Notes: generated from the sequence alone by a model not told the origin. A stretch of DNA of 64,000 nucleotides from Psychromonas algarum (GCF_004376845.1 NZ_SNUW01000003.1:186001-250000); one strand, 5' to 3'; positions 38,288-49,805 are shown, numbered from the stretch's first letter. Numbers and translations are program-made.

Positions 38288-38617
38288 TCGTTAAGTTTAT
38301 CACGCCTAATCCAGATAATATGTAAAAACTTTGTTGCTTGTAAGCCGTTATAAGTGCGACAATAACAAAGTTAATGCCTCGCAATTAAAAACAAAGAAAT
38401 TGCTGGTAGGCATGGCACTGATTAAAAGCAAATTAAATGATTAGAATGTAACGCTGAAGTGTTAAATCATCTCTGATTTAGCACTTTTGTAGCCGCTTTT
38501 TAACGCACCTCAGAATACTTCCAGTCGAGAGATTGTAAAACCAGACATGGGGTCAAGCATGCAAAAAACAGTTAGTACATATAAAAATAACGAAAAAAAT
38601 AAAACAAGAGTTCACAA
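38288..38617 (+). promoter_or_regulatory. rne 5' leader with autoregulatory-type hairpin
   Basis: 330 bases between rluC and rne. A 13-bp stem with one G-U pair (AAGTGTTAAATCA at 38457-38469, TGATTTAGCACTT at 38474-38486, loop tctc) is followed by no T-run, so it is not a terminator. A second, looser pairing (GCAATT/AATTGC at about 38377-38405) precedes it. In E. coli the long rne leader has hairpins, notably hp2, that RNase E binds to repress its own synthesis; these are placed comparably. That this leader works the same way is inference. Confidence 0.55.
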
Positions 38618-41500
38618 ATGAAAAGAATGTTAATCAACGCAACTCAAGCAGAAGAGTTGCGTGTAGCCCTAGTTGATGGGCAAAAGCTGTATGATCTTGA
38701 TATTGAAAGTCCTGGTCACGAACAAAAGAAAGCGAATATTTATAAAGGTAAAATCACACGTGTAGAAGCAAGCTTAGAAGCTGCATTTGTAGATTATGGT
38801 GCAGAACGTCACGGATTTTTACCATTAAAAGAAATTGCCCGTAATTATTTTCCAGAAGGATACTCATTTAAAGGCCGCCCTAACATCAAAGATGTTATTA
38901 AAGAAGGCCAAGAAGTTATTATTCAAATTGAAAAAGAAGAGCGTGGTAATAAAGGTGCAGCATTAACTACCTTCATCAGTTTAGCTGGTAGCTACCTTGT
39001 ATTAATGCCAAACAACCCTCGTGCAGGTGGTATTTCACGCCGTATTGAAGGCGATGACCGTACTGAATTAAAAGCTGCATTATCAAGTCTTAAATTACCT
39101 AATGGTATGGGACTAATTGTACGTACTGCTGGTGTAGGCAAATCAGCGGAAGAATTAGAATGGGATTTAAATGTATTAGTTAATCATTGGCAAGCCATTG
39201 ATCAAGCATCAAAAACTAAATCAGCTCCTTTCTTAATCCACCGTGAAAGTAATGTTATTGTTCGCTCTATTCGTGATTATTTACGCCGAGACATTGGTGA
39301 GATTGTCATTGACCACGCAAAAACTTACGAACAGGCAAAAAACCATATTGAAATGGTTCGCCCGGATTATGTAAATCGTCTTAAATTATACCAAGGTGAA
39401 ATCCCACTATTTACACATTATCAAGTTGAAAGCCAAATTGAATCAGCTTTCCAACGCGAAGTTCGTTTACCTTCAGGTGGTTCAATCGTTATTGATCCAA
39501 CAGAGGCATTAACTTCAATTGATATTAACTCCGCTCGTGCTACACGTGGTGGTGATATTGAAGAAACAGCTTTCAATACTAACTTAGAAGCAGCAGAAGA
39601 AATTGCACGTCAATTACGTTTACGTGATTTAGGTGGTTTAGTGGTCATCGATTTCATCGATATGACACCTGCTCGCCATCAACGTGAAGTTGAAAATAGA
39701 ATGCGCGAATCTGTACGCCAAGATAGAGCTCGTATTCAATTAGGCCGTATCTCTCGTTTTGGTTTAATGGAGATGTCACGCCAACGTATTCGTCCTTCTT
39801 TAGGAGAATCAGCATCACGTGTTTGTCCGCGCTGTCATGGTCAAGGTACTATTCGTGATAATGATTCACTTTCTCTTGCTATTCTACGTTTAATTGAAGA
39901 AGAAGGTTTAAAAGAGAACACAGCACAAATCCAAGCTCGCGTTCCAGTTGCTGTTGCAGCTTATTTACTTAATGAAAAACGCAAAGCTGTTGCTAAGATT
40001 GAAAATCGTCATAACTGTGAAGTTTATATTGTGCCTGACGCAAACTTACTGACTCCGCACTTTGAAATCAAACGTACTCGTAAAGACGGTAAAGAAGACA
40101 TCAATTATGATGCGCTTGAGAAACAACATACTGTTTATGTGCCTAATATTGCACAAAAAGAAAGTGAAGAAATTGAAGAGCCTGTTTTAAGTGGTTTCAG
40201 TGCACCTAAAGAAACAACTAAGACAGAAAAGAACAAATCAACTGCGAAAAAAGCTGAAAAGCCAACTTCAATGTTGACAAAATTAGTTCAATCAATTGTT
40301 AAATTCTTTAGTGATGACTCAAAAGTTGAAGTTGAAAAGAAAGCACCTCAAAAACCTCAACCTAAAAGAGATGAGAACCGCAAACCACGTAACCCGCGTA
40401 ATGCCAAAGGTAATCAGAACAGAAATCGCAATAATCGTTCAGAAAAAGCTGCTGAAGGTGCTAATGAGCGTCGTCCTAACAATCGTAAAACAGCTGAGCG
40501 TAAAGCAACACCACAAGCGAAGAAATACGACAATGAAGCAAAACCTTCAACAGCTAATAATGAAGAAGTTATTGTTGCACGTCGTAAACGTCGTAATATG
40601 CGTAAAAAAGTGCGTGTTCAACAACCTGAGGCCGTTGTAGAAAAGAACACAACAACACCTATTGCCGAAACAGAAACTAAAGTAGTCACTGAAAATAAAA
40701 AACCAGTAACTAAAGCTGAACCTAAGGTAGTAGAAGATAAAGTCAAAAAAGTAGAAAAAATAGAAAAAGTAACAGAGCCTACTTTAACCACAGAAACTGC
40801 TGATACAAATAGTGAAAATAAAGTAACTGCTAATGAGCAAGAAGCTTATCAACCTGTTTCAATTCCGAACCGCCGCTCTCGTTATTTACGTAACAACGGA
40901 CAACGCAATAAAAAACGTGATGATAATGTTGAGCAAGCTGAAGCAGTTGCAACTCGCTATCCAGAAACAGCTCAACCAACTGAAGTTGAAGTACAAGCAA
41001 TAGCACCAACAGCAAAACTTGTTGAGCAAGTTGCAGAAGCACCTCAGCAACAAGCTGAAAAGCGTGTTTCAAATACTGAGACAACAATAGCAGAGCAAAT
41101 TTTACCTACTGTAGAAACAACAACGGCTGAAGTTAAAGTAGAGGAAGTATCTCCTGTCATTGAACCAGTTAAAGTTACTGAAGCAAAAACGGTACCAACT
41201 GAAGCTAAGGTTGAAGAGCCTAAAGTTGAGATTGTTACACCAGAAAAGATAACGGTTGCTGATGAAGTGATTAAGACTGCAAGCAATACTCCAGTAACAG
41301 AATATGGCACTGTCAGTATTGCTAAAGGTAAATCAACATCAAAAACAGTTAAAACAGTTTCTGATCCTCTTGATTTATCTAAAGAGCTTAACATTGTTGC
41401 TGCAACTGAGCGTCAATCAATTATTAAAGCAACACAGCAAGCAGGTAGTTCATTTGCAAGTAATCATGCAAGTAGTGAAATGGTAAAAACTTCACTATAA
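38618..41500 (+). CDS. rne: Ribonuclease E
   Basis: Essential endoribonuclease for mRNA decay and rRNA/tRNA processing and scaffold of the degradosome. The N-terminal catalytic half carries the S1 domain (about 36-118), DNase-I-like metal site ([20 protein letters not shown] near 303-320, IDFIDM) and the zinc link CPRCHGQG near 403. The C-terminal scaffold is low complexity: an amphipathic membrane-anchor-like helix ([16 protein letters not shown] near 550), an Arg/Asn-rich RNA-binding stretch (about 575-660), acidic Thr/Val/Glu-rich linkers, and an end segment [11 protein letters not shown] resembling the PNPase-binding tail. Length 960 (E. coli 1061). Confidence 0.96.
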   Translation: MKRMLINATQAEELRVALVDGQKLYDLDIESPGHEQKKANIYKGKITRVEASLEAAFVDYGAERHGFLPLKEIARNYFPEGYSFKGRPNIKDVIKEGQEVIIQIEKEERGNKGAALTTFISLAGSYLVLMPNNPRAGGISRRIEGDDRTELKAALSSLKLPNGMGLIVRTAGVGKSAEELEWDLNVLVNHWQAIDQASKTKSAPFLIHRESNVIVRSIRDYLRRDIGEIVIDHAKTYEQAKNHIEMVRPDYVNRLKLYQGEIPLFTHYQVESQIESAFQREVRLPSGGSIVIDPTEALTSIDINSARATRGGDIEETAFNTNLEAAEEIARQLRLRDLGGLVVIDFIDMTPARHQREVENRMRESVRQDRARIQLGRISRFGLMEMSRQRIRPSLGESASRVCPRCHGQGTIRDNDSLSLAILRLIEEEGLKENTAQIQARVPVAVAAYLLNEKRKAVAKIENRHNCEVYIVPDANLLTPHFEIKRTRKDGKEDINYDALEKQHTVYVPNIAQKESEEIEEPVLSGFSAPKETTKTEKNKSTAKKAEKPTSMLTKLVQSIVKFFSDDSKVEVEKKAPQKPQPKRDENRKPRNPRNAKGNQNRNRNNRSEKAAEGANERRPNNRKTAERKATPQAKKYDNEAKPSTANNEEVIVARRKRRNMRKKVRVQQPEAVVEKNTTTPIAETETKVVTENKKPVTKAEPKVVEDKVKKVEKIEKVTEPTLTTETADTNSENKVTANEQEAYQPVSIPNRRSRYLRNNGQRNKKRDDNVEQAEAVATRYPETAQPTEVEVQAIAPTAKLVEQVAEAPQQQAEKRVSNTETTIAEQILPTVETTTAEVKVEEVSPVIEPVKVTEAKTVPTEAKVEEPKVEIVTPEKITVADEVIKTASNTPVTEYGTVSIAKGKSTSKTVKTVSDPLDLSKELNIVAATERQSIIKATQQAGSSFASNHASSEMVKTSL

Positions 41501-41525
41501 TGTGAAGCCTAAGCCTATCAATAAA

Positions 41526-41559
41526 AACGGATATTCCAATGGAACATCCGTTTTTTTTT
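41526..41559 (+). terminator. Terminator after rne
   Basis: Stem AACGGATATTCC/GGAACATCCGTT with one mismatch, loop aat, then nine T in total. Confidence 0.92.
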
Positions 41560-41639
41560 ACTGAAATTTTCACCTCAAAAGTTTAGTATTAACAATATTT
41601 TATTAATGATCAGTTAGTGTGGTTGATGAATACCACTGA

Positions 41640-42620
<981 letters not shown>

Positions 42621-42640
42621 TCAAATAACTAAAAACAAAA

Positions 42641-42664
42641 AAGACTGCAATAGCAGTCTTTTTT
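42641..42664 (+). terminator. Terminator after trxB
   Basis: Stem AAGACTGC/GCAGTCTT with a 4-base loop followed by ttttta; A-rich on the other side, so it may also serve the convergent gene. Confidence 0.88.
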
Positions 42665-42691
42665 ATAGGTTAAATAAATTGATGATTAAAA

Positions 42692-43912
42692 TTAAATTTC
42701 AACACCAACTTGATCTCCACCATTATTTTTAGCTACTTTTAACGCTGCTTCAACTTTACTCACTAACATCTTCATTGTATTTAATTCACTTGGAAAAATG
42801 TTTGATAAGCCGATACTCATCGTAAAGATCTTTTTAACTGGTGATGCAGCATTCTCTAGTTTTAATTCTTGCAACGTGGTTTTTATCATTTCAGATACTT
42901 TTAACCCTTTCGTTGCGTTACCACCATGAATAATAACTGAAAAACGCGCGCCCTTCTGATAAGCCATGAAACAACCAATAGCATCGCATTTTTTCTTCAA
43001 AGCACCCGCAACTGTTAACAACAATTTATCAGCAGTTTTTTCACCATGATGTTGACTATATTCAGTGAAGTGATCTAATTCACAAGTAAACATTGATAAT
43101 AATTCTTCATCTCGACTTGATTCTTTCCAGATGCTAGAAAAATGCAGTTCAAAATCTGAATTATTATTAATCCCCTGCTTTTTCATCATTTGGGCTAAAT
43201 TAAGCTTATTCGACTCAGCGGTTTCTTCTACCACTACTTTTTCATTAACAACACGTTGCGAACGATTGTTGCGCAGGTTTAAATTACCAGAGACCTGATT
43301 ACAACCTGACATTTTAGCAATAGATAAAGCAGAAGTAGCTTGTTTTACTTCAACTTGCATGGATGTTGGATAAACACTAGAAAGGCCAATACTTAATGTG
43401 ACGATATCAGCTACTTCAGAATATTTATGCTCTGTATTAGATTTTTCAACAGCAGAACGAAGCTTTTCAGCAATTTCATGAGCAGATTCAGCAGTTTTCC
43501 CTTTTACTAAGATACCAAACTCATTACCTTTGTAACGAGCTAAATAAGCGCCGTGCTCTTCACATACGGTTTTAAGGGCTAATGCAACCACTAATAACAT
43601 GAAAGAAGACGCTTGATGCCCATAATTTTCATTATATTCATCAAAGAAGTCTATCTCACAAATTAGAACTGATAACAACTCTAAATCATCACTTGCTTCG
43701 CTCCACAATTGAGCATACTTACTATCAAAGTTATCTCGATCAGCAATATTCATTTGCTGCATAACTTGCTCAAATGCAGACAACTCTGAAGTTGGTTTTT
43801 CTTCAGGTTGCTGATATTTTTTAATACATACAACTCCTTCTGCATCAACACTTTTTTTAGTGTCTACATTGAAGTTCTTGTTGATTGCATCTGCTCGATT
43901 ACCATGTGCCAT
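42692..43912 (-). CDS. Soluble protein with two degenerate GGDEF domains
   Basis: 406 residues with no signal peptide or membrane helix. A variable N-terminus (about 1-50) is followed by a GGDEF-fold domain (about 55-215: ICEIDFFDEYNENYGHQ, then KGNEF in place of GGDEF) and a second one (about 235-406: TCELDHFTEYSQHHGE, then KGARF). The second has lost the motif entirely. The DxD position reads E-x-D in both. Diguanylate cyclase activity is doubtful, most of all for the second domain. Its first domain is closely similar to the adjacent gene upstream, so this is a tandem gene family. Confidence 0.78.
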   Translation of the reverse strand: MAHGNRADAINKNFNVDTKKSVDAEGVVCIKKYQQPEEKPTSELSAFEQVMQQMNIADRDNFDSKYAQLWSEASDDLELLSVLICEIDFFDEYNENYGHQASSFMLLVVALALKTVCEEHGAYLARYKGNEFGILVKGKTAESAHEIAEKLRSAVEKSNTEHKYSEVADIVTLSIGLSSVYPTSMQVEVKQATSALSIAKMSGCNQVSGNLNLRNNRSQRVVNEKVVVEETAESNKLNLAQMMKKQGINNNSDFELHFSSIWKESSRDEELLSMFTCELDHFTEYSQHHGEKTADKLLLTVAGALKKKCDAIGCFMAYQKGARFSVIIHGGNATKGLKVSEMIKTTLQELKLENAASPVKKIFTMSIGLSNIFPSELNTMKMLVSKVEAALKVAKNNGGDQVGVEI

Positions 43913-44040
43913 AGTATATCCTCGATCCCACTGTTGTTAATCTGATTAACAATTGATTCCATTCATTAACGAACGAATATTATTATAATAACTTAGTTCT
44001 GGGTCGTTCTGCTTATCCGGAACCAAGGTTATTTATTATT

Positions 44041-44925
44041 CTAGAAGAATGGGTCCATATCATACATACCCACTGCTTGCTTTTTCTTTTCTTCTTCAAG
44101 ACGCTCTTCTTCTTCTAATCTAAGCTGTTTTTGCTTTTCTTTTTCTTTCTTTAATTCTTCTAACCTTAATGCTTCAGCTTTTTTCAATTCTTCTTCTTTT
44201 CTAAGCGCTTCTTCTTTTTTCAACGCTTCTTGTTGTAAAAGTTCATTGGCTAGTTCAGCTTCTTGCTGACTATTTGAAATACTACTCGATGATTCAAGCG
44301 TTGTATCTAGATGTCCAGAGACTTGATTGCGCCCAGCTAATTTTGCATTGGTTAATGCCCTACTTGCTTGTTTCATAACAACCTGCATAGAGGTTGGATA
44401 GAAACTTGAAACACCAATACTTAAAGTAACAATATTACTCACACTTGAAAACTTATGTTCCGTACGAGACTTTTCTACTGCGAAACGTAGCTTTTCAGCA
44501 ATTTCATTGGCTGTTTCAATATCCCCACCTTTGATAAGGATACCAAATTCATCACCTCTATAACGACCTAAATAACAATCATGCTCTTCACATGTTGTTT
44601 TCAATGCTAAAGCAATAACTAGCAACATAAATGAAGCACCTTGATGCCCATAATTATCTACATAAGCCTTGAAAAAATCGATCTCACAAATCATTAGAGT
44701 TAACAATTCATTTTCATCACTTGCTTCGTTCCACAATTGAGTATATTTTTTATCGAAGCTTTTACGATCAGCAATATTCATTTGCTGCATTACTTGTTCA
44801 AATGCAGATGACTCAGAGCTTTGTTTTTCCTCTTGATGCTTACTTAAATGAACAACACCTTTGCCATCCTGCTCTTGTGTTGTGTCATTTTTATCTATCT
44901 CATCTGATTGATTTAGTTGCGCCAT
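44041..44925 (-). CDS. Soluble GGDEF-domain protein with charged C-terminal coiled coil
   Basis: 294 residues, no membrane helix. One GGDEF domain at about 50-210 with ICEIDFFKAYVDNYGHQ and the motif RGDEF (YRGDEFGILIKGG), closer to a working diguanylate cyclase site than the neighbouring paralogue. Residues about 222-285 are a run of Lys/Glu/Leu heptads predicted to form a coiled coil, which could dimerise the cyclase domain. N-terminal residues share SAFEQVMQQMNIADR with the next gene. The 128-base gap between the two genes has no obvious terminator, so they may be co-transcribed. Confidence 0.8.
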   Translation of the reverse strand: MAQLNQSDEIDKNDTTQEQDGKGVVHLSKHQEEKQSSESSAFEQVMQQMNIADRKSFDKKYTQLWNEASDENELLTLMICEIDFFKAYVDNYGHQGASFMLLVIALALKTTCEEHDCYLGRYRGDEFGILIKGGDIETANEIAEKLRFAVEKSRTEHKFSSVSNIVTLSIGVSSFYPTSMQVVMKQASRALTNAKLAGRNQVSGHLDTTLESSSSISNSQQEAELANELLQQEALKKEEALRKEEELKKAEALRLEELKKEKEKQKQLRLEEEERLEEEKKKQAVGMYDMDPFF

Positions 44926-45183
44926 ATTATTCCCTCAATCTAGCTTATTTACTTATCAAGTATTACTTATAGTAGCAATAGTCTTTTAACATAAAGGCCA
45001 CTTAATTTTCACATATTTGAAGTACTATAATCTTTTCAATGCATAAGATCACCGAGTAGGGCAAAAGCAATATAAATAGTTTGCTGATCTTCACAAATTA
45101 GTGGTTCATTCGCGCTATAGTTTGACACGAGGTGATTCTCTGAGGTTAAAAATTTAGTAAATCACCACTTTATTAGTTCTTTA

Positions 45184-46038
45184 TTAAGAATGATATTCAC
45201 TACAAGCAAACAATGTATTTTCAATGAGTGTAGCAACTGTCATAGGACCAACACCACCAGGAACAGGTGAGATCCACCCAGCACGTTCTTTAGCGGTTTC
45301 AAATTCAACATCACCAGTTATTTTACCGTTATCTAAACGATTAATACCTACATCTAATACAATTGCCCCCTCACGGATCCATTCTCCAGGAATAAAATTA
45401 GCCTTACCTCGCGCAACAACTAATACTTGAGCTTGACGAACATGATGTTCTAGATCTTTAGTAAAACGATGGCAAGTTGTAGTCGTACAACCAGCTAATA
45501 GCAATTCTAAGGTCATAGGGCGACCAACAATATTTGATGCTCCAACAACAACGGCATGCATACCACGGATATCAACACCAATTGATTCGATCATCGAAAT
45601 CATGCCACGTGGAGTACAAGATCTTAATAAAGGGATACGTTGCGCTAAACGACCTACATTATAAGGGTGGAATCCATCAACATCTTTACTAGGTTTGATA
45701 CGTTCGATAACAGAGGTTTCATCTAAACCATCAGGCAATGGAAATTGCACCAAAATACCATCAATAGTATTGTCTTCGTTTAATTGATCAATTAACTTTA
45801 AAAGATCTTCTTGAGAAGTTGATTCTGGTAAATCAAAAGCTTTTGAGGTAAATCCAACCTTTTCACAGGTGCGGCGTTTACTTTGAACATATATTTGTGA
45901 TGCAGGATCCCCTCCTACTAAAACAACAGCTAATCCAGGTACACGTAAACCTTTTTCCTTTCTAGCATTTACACTTTTAGTTACTTTATCGGTAATAGCA
46001 GCAGCAATCGCCTTTCCATCAATGATTTGAGCAGACAT
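45184..46038 (-). CDS. folD: Bifunctional methylenetetrahydrofolate dehydrogenase/cyclohydrolase FolD
   Basis: Interconverts 5,10-methylene- and 10-formyl-tetrahydrofolate. I start at 46038 ([12 protein letters not shown]), with AAGAGAAA upstream; an in-frame ATG at 46092 adds residues without homology. The 284 residues (E. coli 288) include the catalytic Tyr-Lys region [23 protein letters not shown], the NADP-binding [13 protein letters not shown] and the C-terminal [14 protein letters not shown]. Confidence 0.95.
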   Translation of the reverse strand: MSAQIIDGKAIAAAITDKVTKSVNARKEKGLRVPGLAVVLVGGDPASQIYVQSKRRTCEKVGFTSKAFDLPESTSQEDLLKLIDQLNEDNTIDGILVQFPLPDGLDETSVIERIKPSKDVDGFHPYNVGRLAQRIPLLRSCTPRGMISMIESIGVDIRGMHAVVVGASNIVGRPMTLELLLAGCTTTTCHRFTKDLEHHVRQAQVLVVARGKANFIPGEWIREGAIVLDVGINRLDNGKITGDVEFETAKERAGWISPVPGGVGPMTVATLIENTLFACSEYHS

Positions 46039-46210
46039 CAAACATTTCTCTTTTGAGTTAATAAAATTCTCTGCTATTGTCGCAAAAGTCACTTAAGATG
46101 TCACATTAAACATCAAAAACTTAATAACTTCGATGTAAGTTATAATAGATTAATATTAAACAACTTATATGATACATATCCGTACATAATTAATTCAACG
46201 ATAAGTAAAT

Positions 46211-48385
46211 ATGCAGCACTCCTTTACATTAATGTTAAGACGATTAATTTCAGATTCTAATACACACTCAGGCTTCCGTGTATTAATTGCTATGGCCTGT
46301 ACTTTTATTCCGGCAATATTAGATTTTAATTTATATTTTTTAGAACAATCCAACTTGTTAATTTCAACCTCGTTATGTTTAGGGGTGATGGCTTGTGCAA
46401 TCGTGGAAGTTGATGAAAATACAAAAGACAGGTTAAAGTTTATTGTTACCGTTATTACTTGTTTTTTTATTGCTGCTTCAAGCGTTGAATTATTACTAGA
46501 CTACCCCTTATTTTTTGCTATCGGTTTAGGGTTATCCAGTTTTGCTTTTATGATGCTATCTAACTTAGGAACGCATTACAGTAAAATTGGTTTTGGTGCC
46601 ATATTAGTTGCAATTTATACCATGATTGGCCATCAAGATAATATTCCTTGGTTTGAACAACCTTTATTATTAGCTATTGGTGCGCTTTGGTATGGTTTAT
46701 TTGCCATCACATGGTCACATTTAAGTCCAAACCGTTCAATTAGAGAGCAATTAGCACAACTATTTTTTGGATTGAGTCGATACCAATTACAAAAATCAGC
46801 CCTATTTGATGATCAAAAAGGTAACTCTCGACAAGGTATTATTGAAACAAGACAAAAATTAGCTGTATTAAATATAGGTATCATGGCTCGCTTAGAATCC
46901 TCTAAAAACATGATCAAAGGACAATTTCAAAGTAATAGGCGCCAACATGAATTAAGTTTATTAAATCAATATTATTTAATTGCAGAACAAATCCATGAAC
47001 GTATTAGTGCTAGTCAGTATTTATATAGTCAACTTGAACATACTTTTGGCCGAAGTCATATCTTAGAAGGATTCCACCAGCTTTTATTACAAGTAAGTGA
47101 TGATTGCCATATGGTCGGTGTCAGTATTAATGACAAAAAACCATGTCAACATTCTCGTCGCCTAAAATGGACCATCCACGCATTATCAGATCAATTATAT
47201 TTATTAGAACAAAAGCTACAGTTGTTTGATAACAACCAAGAAGCAATGCAAGCTTTGCAAGCTATTTACGATAATATAAGCGGTATTAATAATTTGTTAT
47301 TTTCTTTAACGAAAATCCATGAACAACTTCCCCCTATTATTGTAGATAACGAACAGCATCAAACTCATTCTTTTTGGGAAAAGATCAGCGCAGCTTATCG
47401 CGAAAAAAATGCCGTTTTTAAACATGCAATTCGTATTAGTATTTCTCTAGTATTTGCTTATTTGATCCAAAATGAATTCCAACTTCAAAATGGTTTCTGG
47501 ATTTTATTAACCGTTTTATTTGTGTGTCAGCCAAGTTTTAGTGAGACTCGTAAACGTTTAATGCGTCGAAGCTTTGGTACACTTTTAGGAATAATGATCA
47601 GTTTTCCCGCTCTTTTATTTATCCAGAATGATGCTGTGCAAGTTGTGGTCATGATTTTAGCTGCATTCCTTTTCTTTACTTATGTCCGTACAAATTATGG
47701 CTTAGCCGTTGTTTTCATTACTCTATTTGTTATGTTGATTTCAGATATACAACGAGGCATTGGATTAGAGATTTTATCCTCTCGCATTTATGAAACCTTA
47801 GCGGGTTGTCTATTAAGCGTAATAGCAATTAGTTTTATATATCCTGACTGGCAATATAAACGCTTCCCCTCTTTAGCAAATGATCTTTTATTAAATAGCA
47901 GTCGATATTTCAAACAAATTGCACAGCAGTATCAATTCGGCCGTAGTGAATCAATGATATTTCGACAAACTCGTTTTGCTTCTTTTAAAGCCGATGCATT
48001 ATTAACAACAGCATGGCAAAATATGCTATTCGAACCTCATTCTAAGCAACACCTTAAACGCGAAATTTATGGATTAGTGAATCGTTGCGATGCTCTAAAT
48101 TGTTATATTGCGGCATTATCTTCACATCGTAGGAAAGTTGAATCAGAAGCAGATCTACACATTTTACAAAAACTCTTTGAAGTGACTTCACAGCAAATTC
48201 TATATACCTATAGACCTGAGTTAAAAGATTCAAACGATGAAATTGATGTTGAGTCATTTGTTCGTTATAAAAATACTATTTCTGATGACTCAAAATTAAT
48301 TGTTGAGCAATTACGTTTAATCGCTTTTGCAGCATTAGATATCCAAGTGCTATTACAAGAAATTAACAGTAACAACACAGAATGA
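46211..48385 (+). CDS. yccS: YccS/YhfK-family inner-membrane protein (FUSC domain)
   Basis: 724 residues (E. coli YccS 717). Six helices at about 20-170, a cytoplasmic helical region, six more at about 400-530 (FVYLIQ-like FAYLIQ, WILLTVLFVCQPSFSETRKRL), then a C-terminal soluble domain. The segment VCQPSFSETRKRLMRRSFGT is characteristic of the family. Related proteins include aromatic-acid and fusaric-acid exporters, but the role of YccS is not known. It lies just upstream of tusE. Confidence 0.87.
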   Translation: MQHSFTLMLRRLISDSNTHSGFRVLIAMACTFIPAILDFNLYFLEQSNLLISTSLCLGVMACAIVEVDENTKDRLKFIVTVITCFFIAASSVELLLDYPLFFAIGLGLSSFAFMMLSNLGTHYSKIGFGAILVAIYTMIGHQDNIPWFEQPLLLAIGALWYGLFAITWSHLSPNRSIREQLAQLFFGLSRYQLQKSALFDDQKGNSRQGIIETRQKLAVLNIGIMARLESSKNMIKGQFQSNRRQHELSLLNQYYLIAEQIHERISASQYLYSQLEHTFGRSHILEGFHQLLLQVSDDCHMVGVSINDKKPCQHSRRLKWTIHALSDQLYLLEQKLQLFDNNQEAMQALQAIYDNISGINNLLFSLTKIHEQLPPIIVDNEQHQTHSFWEKISAAYREKNAVFKHAIRISISLVFAYLIQNEFQLQNGFWILLTVLFVCQPSFSETRKRLMRRSFGTLLGIMISFPALLFIQNDAVQVVVMILAAFLFFTYVRTNYGLAVVFITLFVMLISDIQRGIGLEILSSRIYETLAGCLLSVIAISFIYPDWQYKRFPSLANDLLLNSSRYFKQIAQQYQFGRSESMIFRQTRFASFKADALLTTAWQNMLFEPHSKQHLKREIYGLVNRCDALNCYIAALSSHRRKVESEADLHILQKLFEVTSQQILYTYRPELKDSNDEIDVESFVRYKNTISDDSKLIVEQLRLIAFAALDIQVLLQEINSNNTE

Positions 48386-48469
48386 CTGTTTTAGAATAGG
48401 AAAGCGATTCGTTTTAATATAGAATTTTGCGACCTTCAACTCGTCATTAATATAATAGAGGAAGTCGAC

Positions 48470-48796
48470 TTGATATTTAATGGTCAAGAGATAGCAACAG
48501 ACGCTCAAGGTTATTTACTAGATCCCACATTATGGGATGTTCAGTTAGCGACAGAGATTGCTCAATTAGAAGAAATAGAAATGACTGATGAGCATTGGCA
48601 AGTAGTCTATTTTGTTCGAGATTTTTATGAACAATTTAATACTTCTCCAGCTATCAGAGCATTAGTAAAAGCAATGCAAAACAAATACGGTGCAGACAAG
48701 ATAAGTAGCCGTTATTTATATAAATTATTCCCAACTGGGCCAGCTAAACAAGCAACTAAAATTGCAGGTTTACCTAAACCGGCTCGCTGTATTTAA
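48470..48796 (+). CDS. tusE: Sulfur-relay protein TusE (DsrC family)
   Basis: Accepts persulfide sulfur from TusBCD and passes it to MnmA for 2-thiolation of tRNA wobble uridine. The 108 residues (E. coli 109) align throughout, with [22 protein letters not shown] and [29 protein letters not shown]; the penultimate Cys is the sulfur carrier. The TTG at 48470 is chosen because AGAGGAAG lies upstream and MIFNGQEI matches the family start. ttcA and mnm-type sulfur users depend on the same sulfur supply. Confidence 0.92.
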   Translation: MIFNGQEIATDAQGYLLDPTLWDVQLATEIAQLEEIEMTDEHWQVVYFVRDFYEQFNTSPAIRALVKAMQNKYGADKISSRYLYKLFPTGPAKQATKIAGLPKPARCI

Positions 48797-48819
48797 GTAC
48801 TATATAAAGGAAATATACT

Positions 48820-49386
48820 ATGCCGAAGGCAAGTGATATCAAAAAAAATACTGCTATTGAGTTTAACAATAGTGTCTACATCATCAAAGATATTGAGCGC
48901 TCAGTTCCACAAGGACGCGCAGGCGGAAGCTTATACCGTATGCGTATGTACGATGTAGTTTCTGGAGCAAAAACAGATGAAACATTTAAAGATAGCGACA
49001 TGCTAACATTAGCTGACTTAATTCGCCGTAATGCAATGTTTTCATATGTTGATGGTGACGAATTAGTATTTATGGACAATGAAGATTACACACCATACAA
49101 CTTAAATAAAGAAAGTATTGCTGATGAAGTGTTATTCATCGATGAAAATACACAAGGTTTACAAGTTGTTATTGTTGATGGTGCGCCAGTTGGCGTTGAA
49201 TTACCAGCAAGTGTAGATTTAGAAATTATTGAAACCGACCCTTCAATCAAAGGTGGTTCAGCAACGGCTCGTACTAAACCCGCTATTTTATCAACCGGTT
49301 TAACAGTGCAAGTACCAGAGCATATTTCAACAGGTGATAAAATCCGAGTTAATACTGCTGAAAAGAAATTTATGGGTAGAGCGTAA
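48820..49386 (+). CDS. efpL: Elongation factor P-like protein EfpL (YeiP)
   Basis: EF-P paralogue that relieves ribosome stalling at proline-rich and some other sequences. Three domains in 188 residues (E. coli 190): an N-terminal KOW-like domain whose loop reads [16 protein letters not shown] with Arg at the position where EF-P has its modified lysine, and two OB folds (ending in [21 protein letters not shown]). EfpL needs no lysine modification. It is 23 bases after tusE and has AAGGAAA before its ATG. Confidence 0.9.
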   Translation: MPKASDIKKNTAIEFNNSVYIIKDIERSVPQGRAGGSLYRMRMYDVVSGAKTDETFKDSDMLTLADLIRRNAMFSYVDGDELVFMDNEDYTPYNLNKESIADEVLFIDENTQGLQVVIVDGAPVGVELPASVDLEIIETDPSIKGGSATARTKPAILSTGLTVQVPEHISTGDKIRVNTAEKKFMGRA

Positions 49387-49410
49387 TATTCTCGGCAACC
49401 ATTAATCCCA

Positions 49411-49438
49411 AAAGCCGATTATTTAATATCGGCTTTTT
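49411..49438 (+). terminator. Terminator after efpL
   Basis: A 9-bp perfect stem AAAGCCGAT/ATCGGCTTT with an 8-base loop, then T. Confidence 0.88.
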
Positions 49439-49565
49439 AATGCATATTCCACACAGCCACTCATCATGTCACTTTATTCGCACATTTAGGTGATTAACAA
49501 CCATCATAATCACTTCATAGCAATGACATTAAGCATGTTATCTAAATTTTACGCAGAAAAATTTA

Positions 49566-49680
49566 ATTCGAGGCGTAAATTTCATAAATGCTTGTTCCAT
49601 TTATGAAATTTATAACAAACAAGTGAGTTGTTTTAACCAGTAAAATAGATCAGCTATTTATTGTGATTGGTATAATACAC
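49566..49680 (+). repeat. Dispersed intergenic repeat, copy B
   Basis: Contains attcgaggcgtaaatttc, then a perfect 15-bp stem (TAAATTTCATAAATG/CATTTATGAAATTTA) closing the loop cttgttc, then gtgagttgttttaacc, agtaaaatagatcag and ctatttattgtgattgg, ending in TATAAT. Relative to copy A the stem differs at paired positions on both arms, which keeps the pairing. Confidence 0.85.
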
Positions 49681-49805
49681 CTACAAAAAAAAATGTTTAT
49701 TGAACACGACTCACACTGTTCAAGCACACTTACTAATTAGCGGTATGATTAAGATCAGCAACCTGTTATTTTAAACTAACAGTCTCCCCTACCAACGGAT
49801 TTATT

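Larger units (their letters stand above)
49387..49805. other. Intergenic region efpL-qmcA
   Basis: 419 bases holding the efpL terminator and copy B of the dispersed repeat. Between them is AT-rich sequence with no ORF. A TATAAT box near the right end of the repeat (about 49670) and further sequence at 49740-49800 could drive qmcA. Confidence 0.6.

Noticed and set aside
44721-44972. An 83-codon plus-strand frame opposite the GGDEF gene
   Set aside because: It is antisense to a conserved domain and its composition is that of a reverse-strand shadow.
45129-45167. GGTGATT/AATCACC inverted repeat downstream of folD as a terminator
   Set aside because: The loop is long (about 24 bases) and no T-run follows on the folD strand.
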